This document shows positions 20,727 through 29,579 of a DNA stretch of 64,000 nucleotides, in pieces (the first letter of the stretch is position 1; each line of letters begins with the position of its first letter). Source of the DNA: Euglena gracilis (Eukaryota; Euglenida; Euglenophyceae; Euglenales). The DNA is taken from positions 6,273,425 through 6,337,424 of the forward strand of contig CP154954.1 of assembly GCA_039621445.1 (NCBI GenBank). The letters run 5' to 3'. The notes under the pieces are model-generated. The model saw nothing but the letters and a program-made list of their open reading frames with translations. It made no database searches and was not told where the DNA came from. A program made the translations under genes and the position numbers.

Positions 20727-21296
20727 TCACCTTAGAGCCTACGGCCCACCGTCAATTTTAAGTTCGGACATTATGTCCATTTTCACTTTTTTCTCACGGC
20801 AATACTTCACAAACTCCCCACTGAACCTGTGAATAAAATTCCCAGCCGGTTCCCAGGTCTGCTCCCCGTCTTCATATCCGACCCACTTTGTTTAAAACTC
20901 CCACTTTCCATCCTTTCCTTTCCGATGCCTTAGAATTTTCTCCACCTCCCACTCATCAGGTAATGCCTCTTCTTCTTTTTCGGTACGTTTATAATAAAAA
21001 AGAGGCACCCCTTTCCCTTCAACTTGGGGTTCCCGATACTCCTTCAAAAAACTCCTATGAGCTTTTGTCTCCACCCCAGGTTTCATTTCGATTACATAAC
21101 TTCGTTCCCCTTCTCTACCCTTCACGACCCCAGGTCCCACCCACCTAGAGTCAAGCTTCTCACCCGACCCTTCGGGTCTCCTACACCAAACCATCATCCC
21201 CACCTTTAGGGGTTCCATTTCTTTCCTCCCCTTATTTATCCTTGCCACCTCCTCCTCAATGCTTTTTGTTGAGTATCCTAGCCACCCTCCCATCAA
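20727..21296 (-). CDS. G2 integrase C-terminus and chromodomain, copy A
   Basis: EEEVARINKGRKEMEPLKVG and DSRWVGPGVVKGR resemble the integrase C-terminal fold. Then EWEVEKILRHRKG, KWEF, an in-frame TAA (20892), TKWVGYEDGEQTWEP and FIHRFSGEFVKYC form a chromodomain split exactly by the TAA. Chromodomains of this gypsy class steer integration to particular chromatin. Read through TAA and TAG 20739, the protein ends at TGA 20727. Confidence 0.82.
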
Positions 21297-21906
21297 TGTC
21301 TTGCATCGTTCGGAAAAAATCTACCGAATCCTCACATTCTTTGGGTGGTTGGTAGGGTACCCCTGCTAATGGTCGTTCCCTTCCATGTAGAATTTCATAT
21401 GGGCTGAACCCGCTTTCCCCCTTTACGTCGTGAATTCGGTCCACAGCTTGGGGTAAAGCTTCAACCCAATTAATTTTTTCTTTCACGTACAAATTTCTCA
21501 ACACCTCCATTACCTGTTGTCCGGCTCTCTCAATCCTCCCGTTTGCTTGGTGGTGGTATGCTTGGGAATATGCTTGCCTAATCCCCAAAAGTGCACACAT
21601 GTTTTTCCACCAAGTTCTTGTGAAATGGCTCCCTTGGTCACTTGAGATGACCGAGGGAACCCCAAAAGGCCTCCACTGACTTTTCACCATTTCCTTAGCC
21701 AACTTGGCACCGGTTAATCCCTTGTCCTTGCATGCAACCCCCACAATCCATCCCGAATGCCTATCCACACAAAGGGCTAGGGTGTCATACTCCCCCCCAT
21801 CGTGTAAAACCCTTGGCATTCGAAACAAATCGATGGCAACACTTATCATTAGTGCAGGGGGTATGGGTGTGGACTCGATCGGTCCTTTCAAACTCTTCCC
21901 CCTCAC
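21256..21906 (-). CDS. G2 integrase catalytic core, copy A
   Basis: The DDE triad is complete: LALCVDRHSG (first Asp), VISSDQGSHF (second Asp) and HHQANGRIERAGQQ (Glu, about 35 residues on). Before the core lies GPIESTPIPPALMISVAIDL; after it come GFSPYEILHGRERPL and MQDIDGRVARILNKK. The enzyme joins element DNA to the host chromosome. The frame shifts by one base at about 21250 on the way to the C-terminal domain. Confidence 0.9.
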   Translation of the reverse strand: MRGKSLKGPIESTPIPPALMISVAIDLFRMPRVLHDGGEYDTLALCVDRHSGWIVGVACKDKGLTGAKLAKEMVKSQWRPFGVPSVISSDQGSHFTRTWWKNMCALLGIRQAYSQAYHHQANGRIERAGQQVMEVLRNLYVKEKINWVEALPQAVDRIHDVKGESGFSPYEILHGRERPLAGVPYQPPKECEDSVDFFRTMQDIDGRVARILNKKH

Positions 21907-22282
21907 ACTCGCTTGGCATGTGAAACAATTTTTGCTGCACTTTTGGTTGAGTTGTTTTGCAGCCTTTTCATCAGCCCAAACAAAACGGATTGCAATGTGT
22001 TTCCAACTTTTTCAGGGCCAACGTTCCCCAAAAACTCGTGAAGTTCCTGAATCACCAAGTGTTGAAAACTTTCAGGCACACACAACTTTTCTTCAAAAAG
22101 CAATTGGCCATTTAGCTCTTTGAAGCCCGTTGGCCAAATTGAATCGCCTTTGGTAGCTACCCATTTTTCTTTCCATGTGGGGCATTGGGAATATGCTTCC
22201 CCCCCATACGGGCTTAATATCCTTAGGGGTCGTACTTGGCAGGGCGTCCCCCACTTCCATACGAGTGTCCCCCCTCGAACTT
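21904..22282 (-). pseudogene. G2 integrase N-terminal part, copy A, frameshifted
   Basis: After frame changes the strand reads LLFEEKLCVPESFQHLVIQE, LHEFLGNVGPEKV and, in copy B, ETHAIRFVWADEKAAKQL and CSKNCFTCQAS. The His pair and CxxC fit an HHCC zinc-binding integrase N-terminus. Copy A has one extra base near 21994 relative to copy B and so is broken where copy B is open. A run of seven C at 22199-22205 also coincides with a frame change. Confidence 0.65.
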
Positions 22283-22974
22283 TCAGCCGTCTCCGGGACA
22301 GGGGTCGTCTCCCCCCCCCACTTTCTCATCCCAAAAATGAACTCGTTTCTTTTCTTTCCTGGGCCATTGTGAGTGGGTGTCCACAGGGGTGTCTTTTCCT
22401 CCTGGGTCTACCCCACCCTCGGTTCCCCTCCTTGTGCACTCGCCTTTTTCCTCCTCAGGTGTTACGTTTTTGCCACTACAGGTTGTCACCCCCCGTATCC
22501 AGGCATTACGTAAATTGGGCTGGTTTTTGATTCTTATCTCCAAACACTTTTTTTCCTCTTCTTTTTCCTCCCGGATAAAATTTTCCATTTCATCCTTGTC
22601 TTCGGCTGACCCATGCTTACTTATATCCCTTAGGGCCTGTGAATCTGGGTATGCCCACCGACTAATAATGTCGGCTATGGTATTTTCTTTACCCGGGATA
22701 TATCCCACCGTCAAATCATACTTGGAGAAAATTTGGTGCCATCTCGCCCTCCTCCCAACCGGACCACTGGGGGTGTCCAGGACTTCCCTTGTCCAAGACT
22801 CCAAACTTTGGTGGTCGGTTAAAACCAAAACGGGTTGCAATCCAATCCAACTCTCCCATTTTTGTAGTGCCAAAATTATGGCATATGTCTCCAACTCCCT
22901 GGGGGTCCATTTTCTTTGCCCCTCGGTCAATTTTCGAGACATAAAAGCCACTGGCACAGTTTTTTTCTCAATCA
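22283..22974 (-). pseudogene. pol: G2 RNase H, copy A
   Basis: Continues from the RT with KKTVPVAFMSRKL, RELETYAIILALQKW (Glu), VLVLTDHQSLESW (Asp) and GKENTIADIISRWAYP (Asp). With VDASGY upstream, all four catalytic acidic residues are present. The enzyme removes RNA from the RNA-DNA hybrid. A charged tail follows and the frame is lost at nine C on the plus strand (22311-22319). Confidence 0.85.
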
Positions 22975-24054
22975 CATCTTGGGCTGTGGGCCCCCCTCCT
23001 TCATTTGCTCTAACGTTGCCCCCACGGCGTACCCACTGGCATCTACCCTTAGCACAAAGGGTTTATCTGGGTCTACCCGTTGCAACATTAGGCCCGAACA
23101 CAACCATTTTTTCAGCTCCTCAAAAGCTTTTAAATCCTCCCCATCAAATTCCACAGGTTTTCGACTTCCTTTCTTTCCCACCTCCCTAGGGACTTTCAAT
23201 TTGTCTTGCAGCCGGGCAGCTACTTCCGCATACATGTGAACGTATGCATTGTAATAATTTGTGAATCCCAAAAAGGCTCTCAAAGCCGTAATTGTTTTTG
23301 GAACCTCCCACTATTCGATCGCTCGTAGCTTACCCGGTGCTGGCCTCCTAGTCCCATTTCCTAAAATCTGTCCACAAAATTAAACCCCCTCCACAAAAAG
23401 TTTGGCTTTGAATTCATCAGCCACCAAAAGTTCTGTTTTGAGCACTTCCAACACTCTCCTCAAATCTTTTTCATGTGCCCCCACTAGATCCTCCCCTTCC
23501 CCGACCGTTGTCCACACCAGTATGTCGTCTATGTCCCCTGTGGCGATATCCCTTACTGGTGTCAAACGGTCATCGATCATTTGCTGAAATTGTTGGGGGG
23601 CATTTGTCAAACCCATTACGTTCACCCTCCACTGAAAAATCCCTTTGGGGGTGAAACAACACGTTATGGGTCGACTTTCTGGGTGTGAAGGTTGTTGGTG
23701 AAAAGCTTGATTTGAATCAATGATCGAAAACATTTGGTTTGCACCATGTTTGACAAAAATGTCTTCAGTTTTGGGTAAGGGGTAGTTGCATCGCCTTGTT
23801 TGGCTGTTTGGGCCCCTGAGGTCCACCACCCCCCTCCAAGGAGAATCGTTGGATTTTTTTGGAACTGGAAAAGTCTGGGAGAGCCATTCAGAATTTTTGG
23901 CTGTGGCTGGCTCAATGTATTTTTTGTCAAGCCAGTCTTGGGTGATTTTTTCAAGTGCCTCTTTCCTCTCACCATACATGAAAAAAGGCTTCTGTCTGGT
24001 TGGCTTTGCCCCCTCCTTCAAAGGTATGTATGCATAACCATATTGTCCTCTTTC
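22972..24054 (-). pseudogene. pol: G2 reverse transcriptase and start of RNase H, copy A
   Basis: RT blocks in order: FPVPKKSNDSPWRGVVDLR, FSIIDSNQAFHQ (motif A), NVMGLTNAPQQFQQM (B) and TGDIDDILVW (C). The catalytic DD is present, but the usual aromatic residue before it is Asp (DIDD). In-frame TAA 23380 sits in FVEGV-x-FCGQILGNG and TAG 23311 in LRAIE-x-WEVPKT; both fall inside conserved blocks and the frame continues perfectly. ITALRAFLGFTNYYNAY and FVLRVDASGYAVGATLEQ (first RNase H Asp) follow. The frame shifts near 22975. Confidence 0.88.
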
Positions 24055-24062
24055 GGGGGGGG

Positions 24063-24889
24063 TCTGGAAATGGCGATGACTGAAATACTGTCCCCCGGTA
24101 ATCTTCCAAAACTTGTTCCCTCAACTTGACTACCCGTTCCTCCTCTTTTTTGTCCTCCCCCTCCCTTGCAATTATCATTCGGTTGACAACTTGCACTGGG
24201 GGGTCACTTCCTTCCAAATTTGTGGCAACCTCCCCCAAGTCCTCGTCACTCAAAAATTGCAAGTCCTGGTCCAACCCTTCCAATGGCAAACAAAGACCAA
24301 GTTTTTGCAACCCAAACGAAGACCCGTCCGCCACAGTCACATTGTCCACTGAAACATTTGTGTCATCCCTGAAATTTTGCGGACCCCTCCGTCCTTCAAC
24401 ACCCCGCAAAAAAATCAGGTCGGGGCTGTCTTTCACCAATGCCTTGTGGTGTGGAAAAATTCCCAGTTTTGCCTCCGCCAACCATGGATAAGAAAGAATG
24501 GCATCAACTTTGATGTTTGCCTCATAAAATTCAACCTCATATTCCACAAACTCAATTTCCCTTTCCTCATTCGAATTTTGTTGAAGGATCATTTTCACCT
24601 TAGCACATCTGCTCCCCCCCGCCAAAGTTTGCCCATTGGCTGTTTCAAACCTTAACGGGTCCTTAGCAGGATACATTAGGTGGTCCCCTATCAACCCTTG
24701 TCGAATGAGGTTTGCCTCAGCCCCCGTGTCAATCAAAATTCTGGCCGTTTTTTCCTCCCCATTTGCCAACCGTATCTGTGTTTTTAACAGCAGTTGTCTG
24801 TCCTCCCCAAGTTTCTTTGCTCCTCCCCGAGTGTTTGTCCCTCTCAACATTCTTTTTTTCAGCCGCACCAATTTTTTCTTTCCTGGGGC
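24063..24889 (-). CDS. G2 aspartic protease and linker, copy A
   Basis: QIRLANGEEKTARILIDTGA places the catalytic DTG at 24730-24722, with VDAILSYPWL about 85 residues later, the second retropepsin signature. Unlike G1, the catalytic aspartate is intact. About 200 acidic, low-complexity residues follow and lead towards RT; the frame changes at a run of eight G on the plus strand (24055-24062), just before GQYGYAYIPLKEGAKP. The protease would cut the polyprotein into its domains. Confidence 0.8.
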
Positions 24890-25240
24890 TGCCCCCCCCT
24901 GGGAGGGTTGCCTTCTATCAATCAACAAGGCCCACACCCCCCAACGGGTACCCCTCAAAATCCACCCATCAGCCTCAAACAACTTTGTCCCCTTGGGAAA
25001 ATAAATCTTTTTGACAGCAATAGCCACCAGATTTCTCACCCACCTCCTATTCCAGTCTGGGCAAATACAAATTGCCCGACAATTGAAATTTTGCAATTTT
25101 TCAGCCACCTCAGGCCACAAAGTCCAGGGGGGGTTCATCCACAACGTTTCCTCCGCCCCCCATTCCTTTTTCGTGGCATCATTATCCCCCCCATAAAACT
25201 TTTCACACCTGGCATTTTGGCTGGTTGCAAAACAATCCCG
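24890..25240 (-). CDS. Dam-like methyltransferase-type domain within G2, copy A
   Basis: Directly after the C5-methyltransferase, in frame across TAA 25241, come RDCFATSQNARCEKF, then ETLWMNPPWTLWPEV (25150-25106), NCRAICICPDWNRRWV and KKIYFPKGTKLFE. The NPPW motif is intact and fits the catalytic (D/N)PP(Y/F/W) of Dam-type adenine methyltransferases. The layout equals that of the domains in G1 and L1. It leads without a break into the protease. Function as a methyltransferase is inferred; a structural role in the polyprotein is also possible. Confidence 0.65.
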
Positions 25241-25917
25241 TTACGCCTTAACCCGAAATTCATTCTCAATTTCCTCCATACAAACTTTCCTAACAGCATA
25301 ATCCTCCCTACGATATCCGCTTTTTCGTTCCAACACGGTTAACAAATACTCCACCAGTTGTTTGGGCACCCTCCATTTTTTCTGAGTACTAACTGTCATT
25401 CCATATCCTCCCAAATTTTCTTGGTGACTCCTCCCCCCAGGAATCAAATTCGGGCAGGTCTGGCCATCACAAAGTTTGTTTTGTAGCTTGCTCAGATTTT
25501 CGCTCCCCCAGATTCGGGTGGGCTTTTGATATCCCCGTTCTGAAAATTGACAATAATCAACATCGACAAAGGTAAGATTTTGAACACAGGGTCTTTTTCG
25601 AAGCAACCCATGACGGGGATTTTCAATCCACCACAACTTTGGGTCGAAATATTCGACAATTTCCAAAGTTTTTTTTTTTATTTGATCTGCATCCTCCAAA
25701 TTTCTGACTCCCAACGTTTTGGCCAAGCTATATTCTGTACAGGGCACCCCCGCAGCGATGATCTGAAAATATCCGGGGGGTTACCTCCAATATCTCCACT
25801 CCAAAATATTTGCACAGTGGGTTGGGTTAAATCTGGGGTTTATGTCCACTGACACAACCTTAAACCCCTGCTCTCTCAGGCAATCCCCAACCGAGCCTTT
25901 ACCGCAAAAAAATGTCT
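25241..25917 (-). pseudogene. Cytosine-C5 DNA methyltransferase domain within G2, copy A
   Basis: Motifs appear in the canonical order of C5-methyltransferases: FFCGKGSVGDCLREQG (motif I, cofactor loop), VVSVDINP (II), IIAAGVPCTEYSLAKT (IV, with the catalytic Cys in Pro-Cys), LWWIENPRHGLL (VI, ENP), DVDYCQF and KPTRIWGS (VIII region), and a late helix VPKQLVEYLLTVL (motif X-like). The family transfers methyl groups from S-adenosylmethionine to cytosine C5. One in-frame TAA (25781) lies between motifs II and IV and a TAA ends it at 25241, in frame with the next domain. At about 225 residues it is short, with little room for a target-recognition domain. Capture of such enzymes by retrotransposons is known in some algae and dinoflagellates. 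Confidence 0.78.
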
Positions 25918-26192
25918 AAAGCTCTTTTCCTTACGGAAGGCTGTGCACGACCTCTTATGAGGTCTGATTCTTTACAGATTTGGGCCGAGTCACAGATTTG
26001 CACGTCACGCAGGCACGCACCCGACACACTGGACACACCTTGTGCAGAGATCTCCTGGGATGGCAGATTTTTCGTCGTGGTTTCACTCGCACGACATTTT
26101 TCATGCCACCTGGGATTTGTGTATGTCTTTGTGTGGGGCTGGGTATGCGAGCCCGGGGCGGCTCCCGCCCCCAACGGTCCACCCCGGCTATC
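25918..26192 (-). pseudogene. G2 Cys/His linker between gag and methyltransferase, copy A
   Basis: In the gag frame, beyond TAG 26193, lie NPRWHEKCRASE and QICDSAQICKES. An alternative frame gives VCPVCRVRACVTCK, a tight cysteine cluster. Which frame is real is unclear. The gag frame ends RKRALDIF, which fits a methyltransferase motif I start if the frame shifts once in the A-run on the plus strand near 25905-25911 to reach CGKGSVGDCL. The region probably binds nucleic acid, but no standard knuckle is certain. Confidence 0.4.
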
Positions 26193-27122
26193 CTAGCAAC
26201 GGTTTCCTTTCCCCCTTCCTTTGCCTTTGCCTTTTCCACCATCTTGGCCCTTTCCCCTAGACCAGTCATTTCCATTGTTTCCTTTCCCCCAAGAATTGTT
26301 TCCTTTGCCCTTTCCTTTGCCTTTGCCTTTGCCACCACCAAACTGTGAATCAAAATTCTGTTGATTTGAGTGCCACCACTGATTTCCCTGAAAATTGGCA
26401 TTGGCGTTGGAATTCCTCCCAGAATCGTTTCTCCATCCACCCCCATTGCCAAATTGAGATTGCTGGGGGGGTGAATATGACTGTGATCGAACCACTGGCA
26501 CTGGATTTTGCACTTGGGGGTTCGCGTTTGCATCGGTCGCCGGAGCTGCCACCTGTGAATCTGATTTTTCAACGGACGGTTTTACCACCGTTTCGCCCCC
26601 CTTTGCTGACCGTGCTGGGGAGGGTGTCCTGGACCCCTTGGCCCGATCTGCCTTTTCAGTCCTGGCCCTCCGGTTTCCGGACCCATTTGGCTCTCCGGAA
26701 CTGTGTAACATGTCTTGATTATCCCTGGATGACAATTTTCGCTCAACAAAACGGAAAATTTCTTCAGCTCCCATTTTTGACTGTTCCTACACAATTTTGA
26801 TTCTTTTATCCGTGCCTGTGATTGGTTTCACACTGACCTCTTTCAGGTTGTCGCAAATCGTAGTATAGGGCAAAAAGACTTCGAAGTCCAGCGGTGAAAC
26901 TTTCGAAACCTTGCAGGGCTTTTCCACAGTGACACGTTCCACAGCACAAATAATGTTTTCCTCCGTTGCTGGCACTCCAGGGTACATTTTGACTTTCGGT
27001 CCACACGTTGATTTCCTTTCCTCCTCATCGGCGACCCAATGCAAAATGAAATTTGGAAGTTTTCCTTTGACCAGTCTTTCTGCCTCATCGTCAGTGGCGC
27101 TTTTCACCTGTCTCCAGGCCAT
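26193..27122 (-). pseudogene. gag: G2 gag-like protein, copy A
   Basis: Starts MAWRQVKSATDDEAERL. After 111 codons a TAG (26787) interrupts the frame, which continues in phase as EQSKMGAEEIFRFVERKL through Pro/Ser and Asn/Gln-rich parts to a tail of GKGKGKGKG repeats ending GKGNRC before a TAG at 26193. The first part has a compact alpha/beta composition that could be a capsid domain; the basic Gly-Lys tail would suit RNA binding. The assignment as gag comes from position and composition. Confidence 0.6.
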
Positions 27123-27230
27123 TTTGAAATTTATGACAAAGTCTCGCCATCCCGTACAGTAATTTTCCCTTGGTTCACAAGGTGGACATCATTCCATTTT
27201 TTTCTGGCACAGTCGGACTGAGTTCCAGCC

Positions 27231-29574
27231 TCGAACAGTTGAGCAACAAAAAGGGATTTGCCCCCCAAACCGGTTTGGTAACACAAGGGATTTTGTTATT
27301 TTGGGGCCCTCGAAAGGTTGAGCAACAAAAAGGGATTTGCCCCCCGAACCTGTTTGGTAACACAAGGGATTTTGTTATTTTGGGGCCCTTGAACAGTTGA
27401 GCAACAAAAAGGGATTTGCCCCCCAAAACGGTTTGGTTACACAAGGGATTTTGTTAATTTGGGGCCTTCGAACAGTTGAACAACAAAAAGGGATTTGCCC
27501 CCCAAAACGGTTTGGTAACACAAGGGATTTTGTTTTTTTGGGGCCCTCGAACAGTTGAGTAACAAAAAGGGATTTGGCCCCCAAAACGGTTTGGTAACAC
27601 AAGGGATTTTGTTAATTTGGGGGCCCTCGAACAGTTGAGCAACAAAAAGGGATTTGCCCCCCAAACCGGTTTGGTAACACAAGGGATTTTGTTATTTTGG
27701 GGCCCTCGAACAGTTGAGCAACAAAAAGGGGTTTGCCCCCCAAAACGGTTTGGTAACACAAGGGATTTTGTTATTTTGGGGCCCTCGAACAGTTGAGCAA
27801 CAAAAAGGGGTTTGCCCCCCAAACCGGTTTGGTAACACAAGGGATTTTGTTATTTTGGGGCCCTCGAACAGTAGAGCAACAAAAAGGGGTTTGCCCCCCA
27901 AAACGGTTTGGTAACACAAGGGATTTTGTTATTTTGGGGCCCTCGAATGGTTGAGCAACAAAAAGGGATTTGCCCCCCAAACCGGTTTGGTAACACAAGG
28001 GATTTTGTTATTTTGGGGCCCTCAAATGGTTGAGCAACAAAAAGGGGTTTGCCCCCCAAACCGGTTTGGTAACACAAGGGATTTTGTTATTTTGGGGCCC
28101 TCGAACAGTTGAGCAACAAAAAGGGGTTTGCCCCCAAAACGGTTTGGTAACACAAGGGATTTTGTTATTTTGGGGCCCTCGAATGGTTGAGCAACAAAAA
28201 GGGATTTGCCCCCCAAACCGGTTTGGTAACACAAGGGATTTTGTTATTTTGGGGCCCTCGAATGGTTGAGCAACAAAAAGGGATTTGCCCCCCAAACCGG
28301 TTTGGTAACACAAGGGATTTTGTTATTTTGGGGCCCTCGAACAGTTGAGCAACAAAAAGGGATTTGCCCCCCAAACCGGTTTGGTAACACAAGGGATTTT
28401 GTTAATTTGGGGCCCTCGAACAGTTGAGCAACAAAAAGGGATTTGCCCCCCAAACCGGTTTGGTAACACAAGGGATTTTGTTATTTTGGGGCCCTCGAAC
28501 AGTTGAGCAACAAAAAGAGATTGCCCCCCAAAACGGTTTGGTAACACAAGGGATTTTGTTAATTTGGGGGCCTCGAACAGTTGAGCAACAAAAAGGGATT
28601 TGCCCCCCAAACGGGTTTGGTAACACAAGGGATTTTGTTATTTTGGGGCCCTCGAAAGGTTGAGCAACAAAAAGGGATTTGCCCCCCAAAACGGTTTGGT
28701 AACACAAGGGATTTTGTTAATTTGGGGCCCTCGAACAGTTGAGCAACAAAAAGGGATTTGCCCCCCAAAACGGGTTGGTAACACAAGGGATTTTATTAAT
28801 TTGGGGCCCTCGAACAGTTGAGCAACAAAAAGGGATTTGCCCCCCAAAACGGTTTGGTAACACAAGGGATTTTGTTATTTTGGGGCGCTCGAACACCACC
28901 CCCCCCCCAAATTGTCCCCCCCACCCCATATTGTCCCTCAGTCCCGGCCGACGGGGGGGTTTTTTGGCTCGGCCAATGAAATTTGTTTGCTACCCCCATA
29001 TTGTCCCCCCCCCCCCATGTTGTCCGGTCGGGCCTGCCGGGGGGAGGTCGGTGGGACAACATGGGGGGGGGGGGTTGAAGTTGAGCAACAAAAAGGGATT
29101 TGCCCCCCAAACCGGTTTGGTAACACAAGGGATTTTGTTATTTTGGGGCCCTCGAACAGTTGAGCAACAAAAAGGGGTTTGCCCCCCAAAACGGTTTGGT
29201 AACACAAGGGATTTTGTTATTTTGGGGCCCTCGAACAGTTGAGCAACAAAAAGGGGTTTGCAGCCCAAAACGGTTTGGTAACACAAGGGATTTTGTTATT
29301 TTGGGGCCCTCGAATGGTTGAGCAACAAAAAGGGATTTGCCCCCCAAACCGGTTTGGTAACACAAGGGATTTTGTTATTTTGGGGCCCTCGAACAGTTGA
29401 GCAACAAAAAGGGGTTTGCCCCCCAAAACGGTTTGGTAACACAAGGGATTTTGTTATTTTGGGGCCCTCGAATGGTTGAGCAACAAAAAAGGATTTGCCC
29501 CCCAAAACGGTTTGGTAACACAAGGGATTTTGTTATTTTGGGGCCCTCGAACAGTTGAGCAACAAAAAGGGATT
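27231..29574. repeat. 79-bp tandem array, about 27 units, spacer only
   Basis: Each unit reads roughly GTTGAGCAACAAAAAGGG, ATTTGCCCCCC, the palindrome CCAAACCGGTTTGG (or AAAACGG variant), TAACACAAGGGATTTTGTTA, TTTTGGGGCCCTCGAACA. About 21 units precede and 6 follow an in-register 185-bp insertion (28895-29079). Units differ in a few sites (CGAACAG or CGAATGG; GGGATTT or GGGGTTT). Because 79 is not divisible by three, staggered 75-codon open frames arise by chance. The array abuts the 5' end of G2. Confidence 0.95.
28895..29079. mobile_element. Poly-C-bounded insertion inside the 79-bp array
   Basis: The array stops after CGAAC and resumes in phase with GTTGAGC. The insert opens with ten C and AAATTGTCCC and ends with a reversed copy (GGGACAAC-ATG then twelve G), so it has inverted ends. 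TTGTCC recurs four more times inside. No ORF is convincing. It looks like a small non-autonomous insertion. Confidence 0.6.
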
Positions 29575-29579
29575 CAACT

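Larger units (their letters stand above)
1..22374. repeat. Copy A of a direct repeat of at least 22.4 kb
   Basis: This stretch recurs in the same orientation at 41621-64000. The offset drifts only between about 41,620 and 41,628 bases, and the visible differences are single-base changes and length changes in C/G runs. The repeat begins at the first base of the window and its partner runs to the last base, so neither true edge is seen. It holds G1 (5' part), the L2 fragments, L1, a non-coding stretch and the 3' half of G2. Confidence 0.97.
20727..27122 (-). mobile_element. Ty3/gypsy element G2 with two methyltransferase-type domains, copy A
   Basis: On the minus strand the order is gag (Lys-Gly rich), Cys/His region, cytosine-C5 methyltransferase, Dam-like domain, aspartic protease, RT, RNase H, integrase, chromodomain, ending at TGA 20727. 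The 79-bp array begins about 110 bases upstream of the gag start. No LTR was recognised. Within the read-through frames I count seven TAA/TAG codons and no TGA before the end. Frameshifts near 24055, 22975, 22311 and 21250 break the polyprotein. Confidence 0.85.

Noticed and set aside
25918-25960. Three further in-frame TAR codons just ahead of methyltransferase motif I
   Set aside because: They are in the frame of motif I but probably not in the true frame: the gag frame gives RKRALDIF directly before CGKGSVGD, so one shift in an A run explains the sequence better. Not counted.
27375-29523. A series of 75-residue proteins with near-identical sequence
   Set aside because: They arise because the 79-bp period shifts the frame each unit; each frame meets a stop about every three units. 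No coding signal.
27231-29574. CRISPR-like array
   Set aside because: The 79-bp units follow one another without unique spacers and the surroundings are eukaryotic retroelements; it is a plain tandem repeat.
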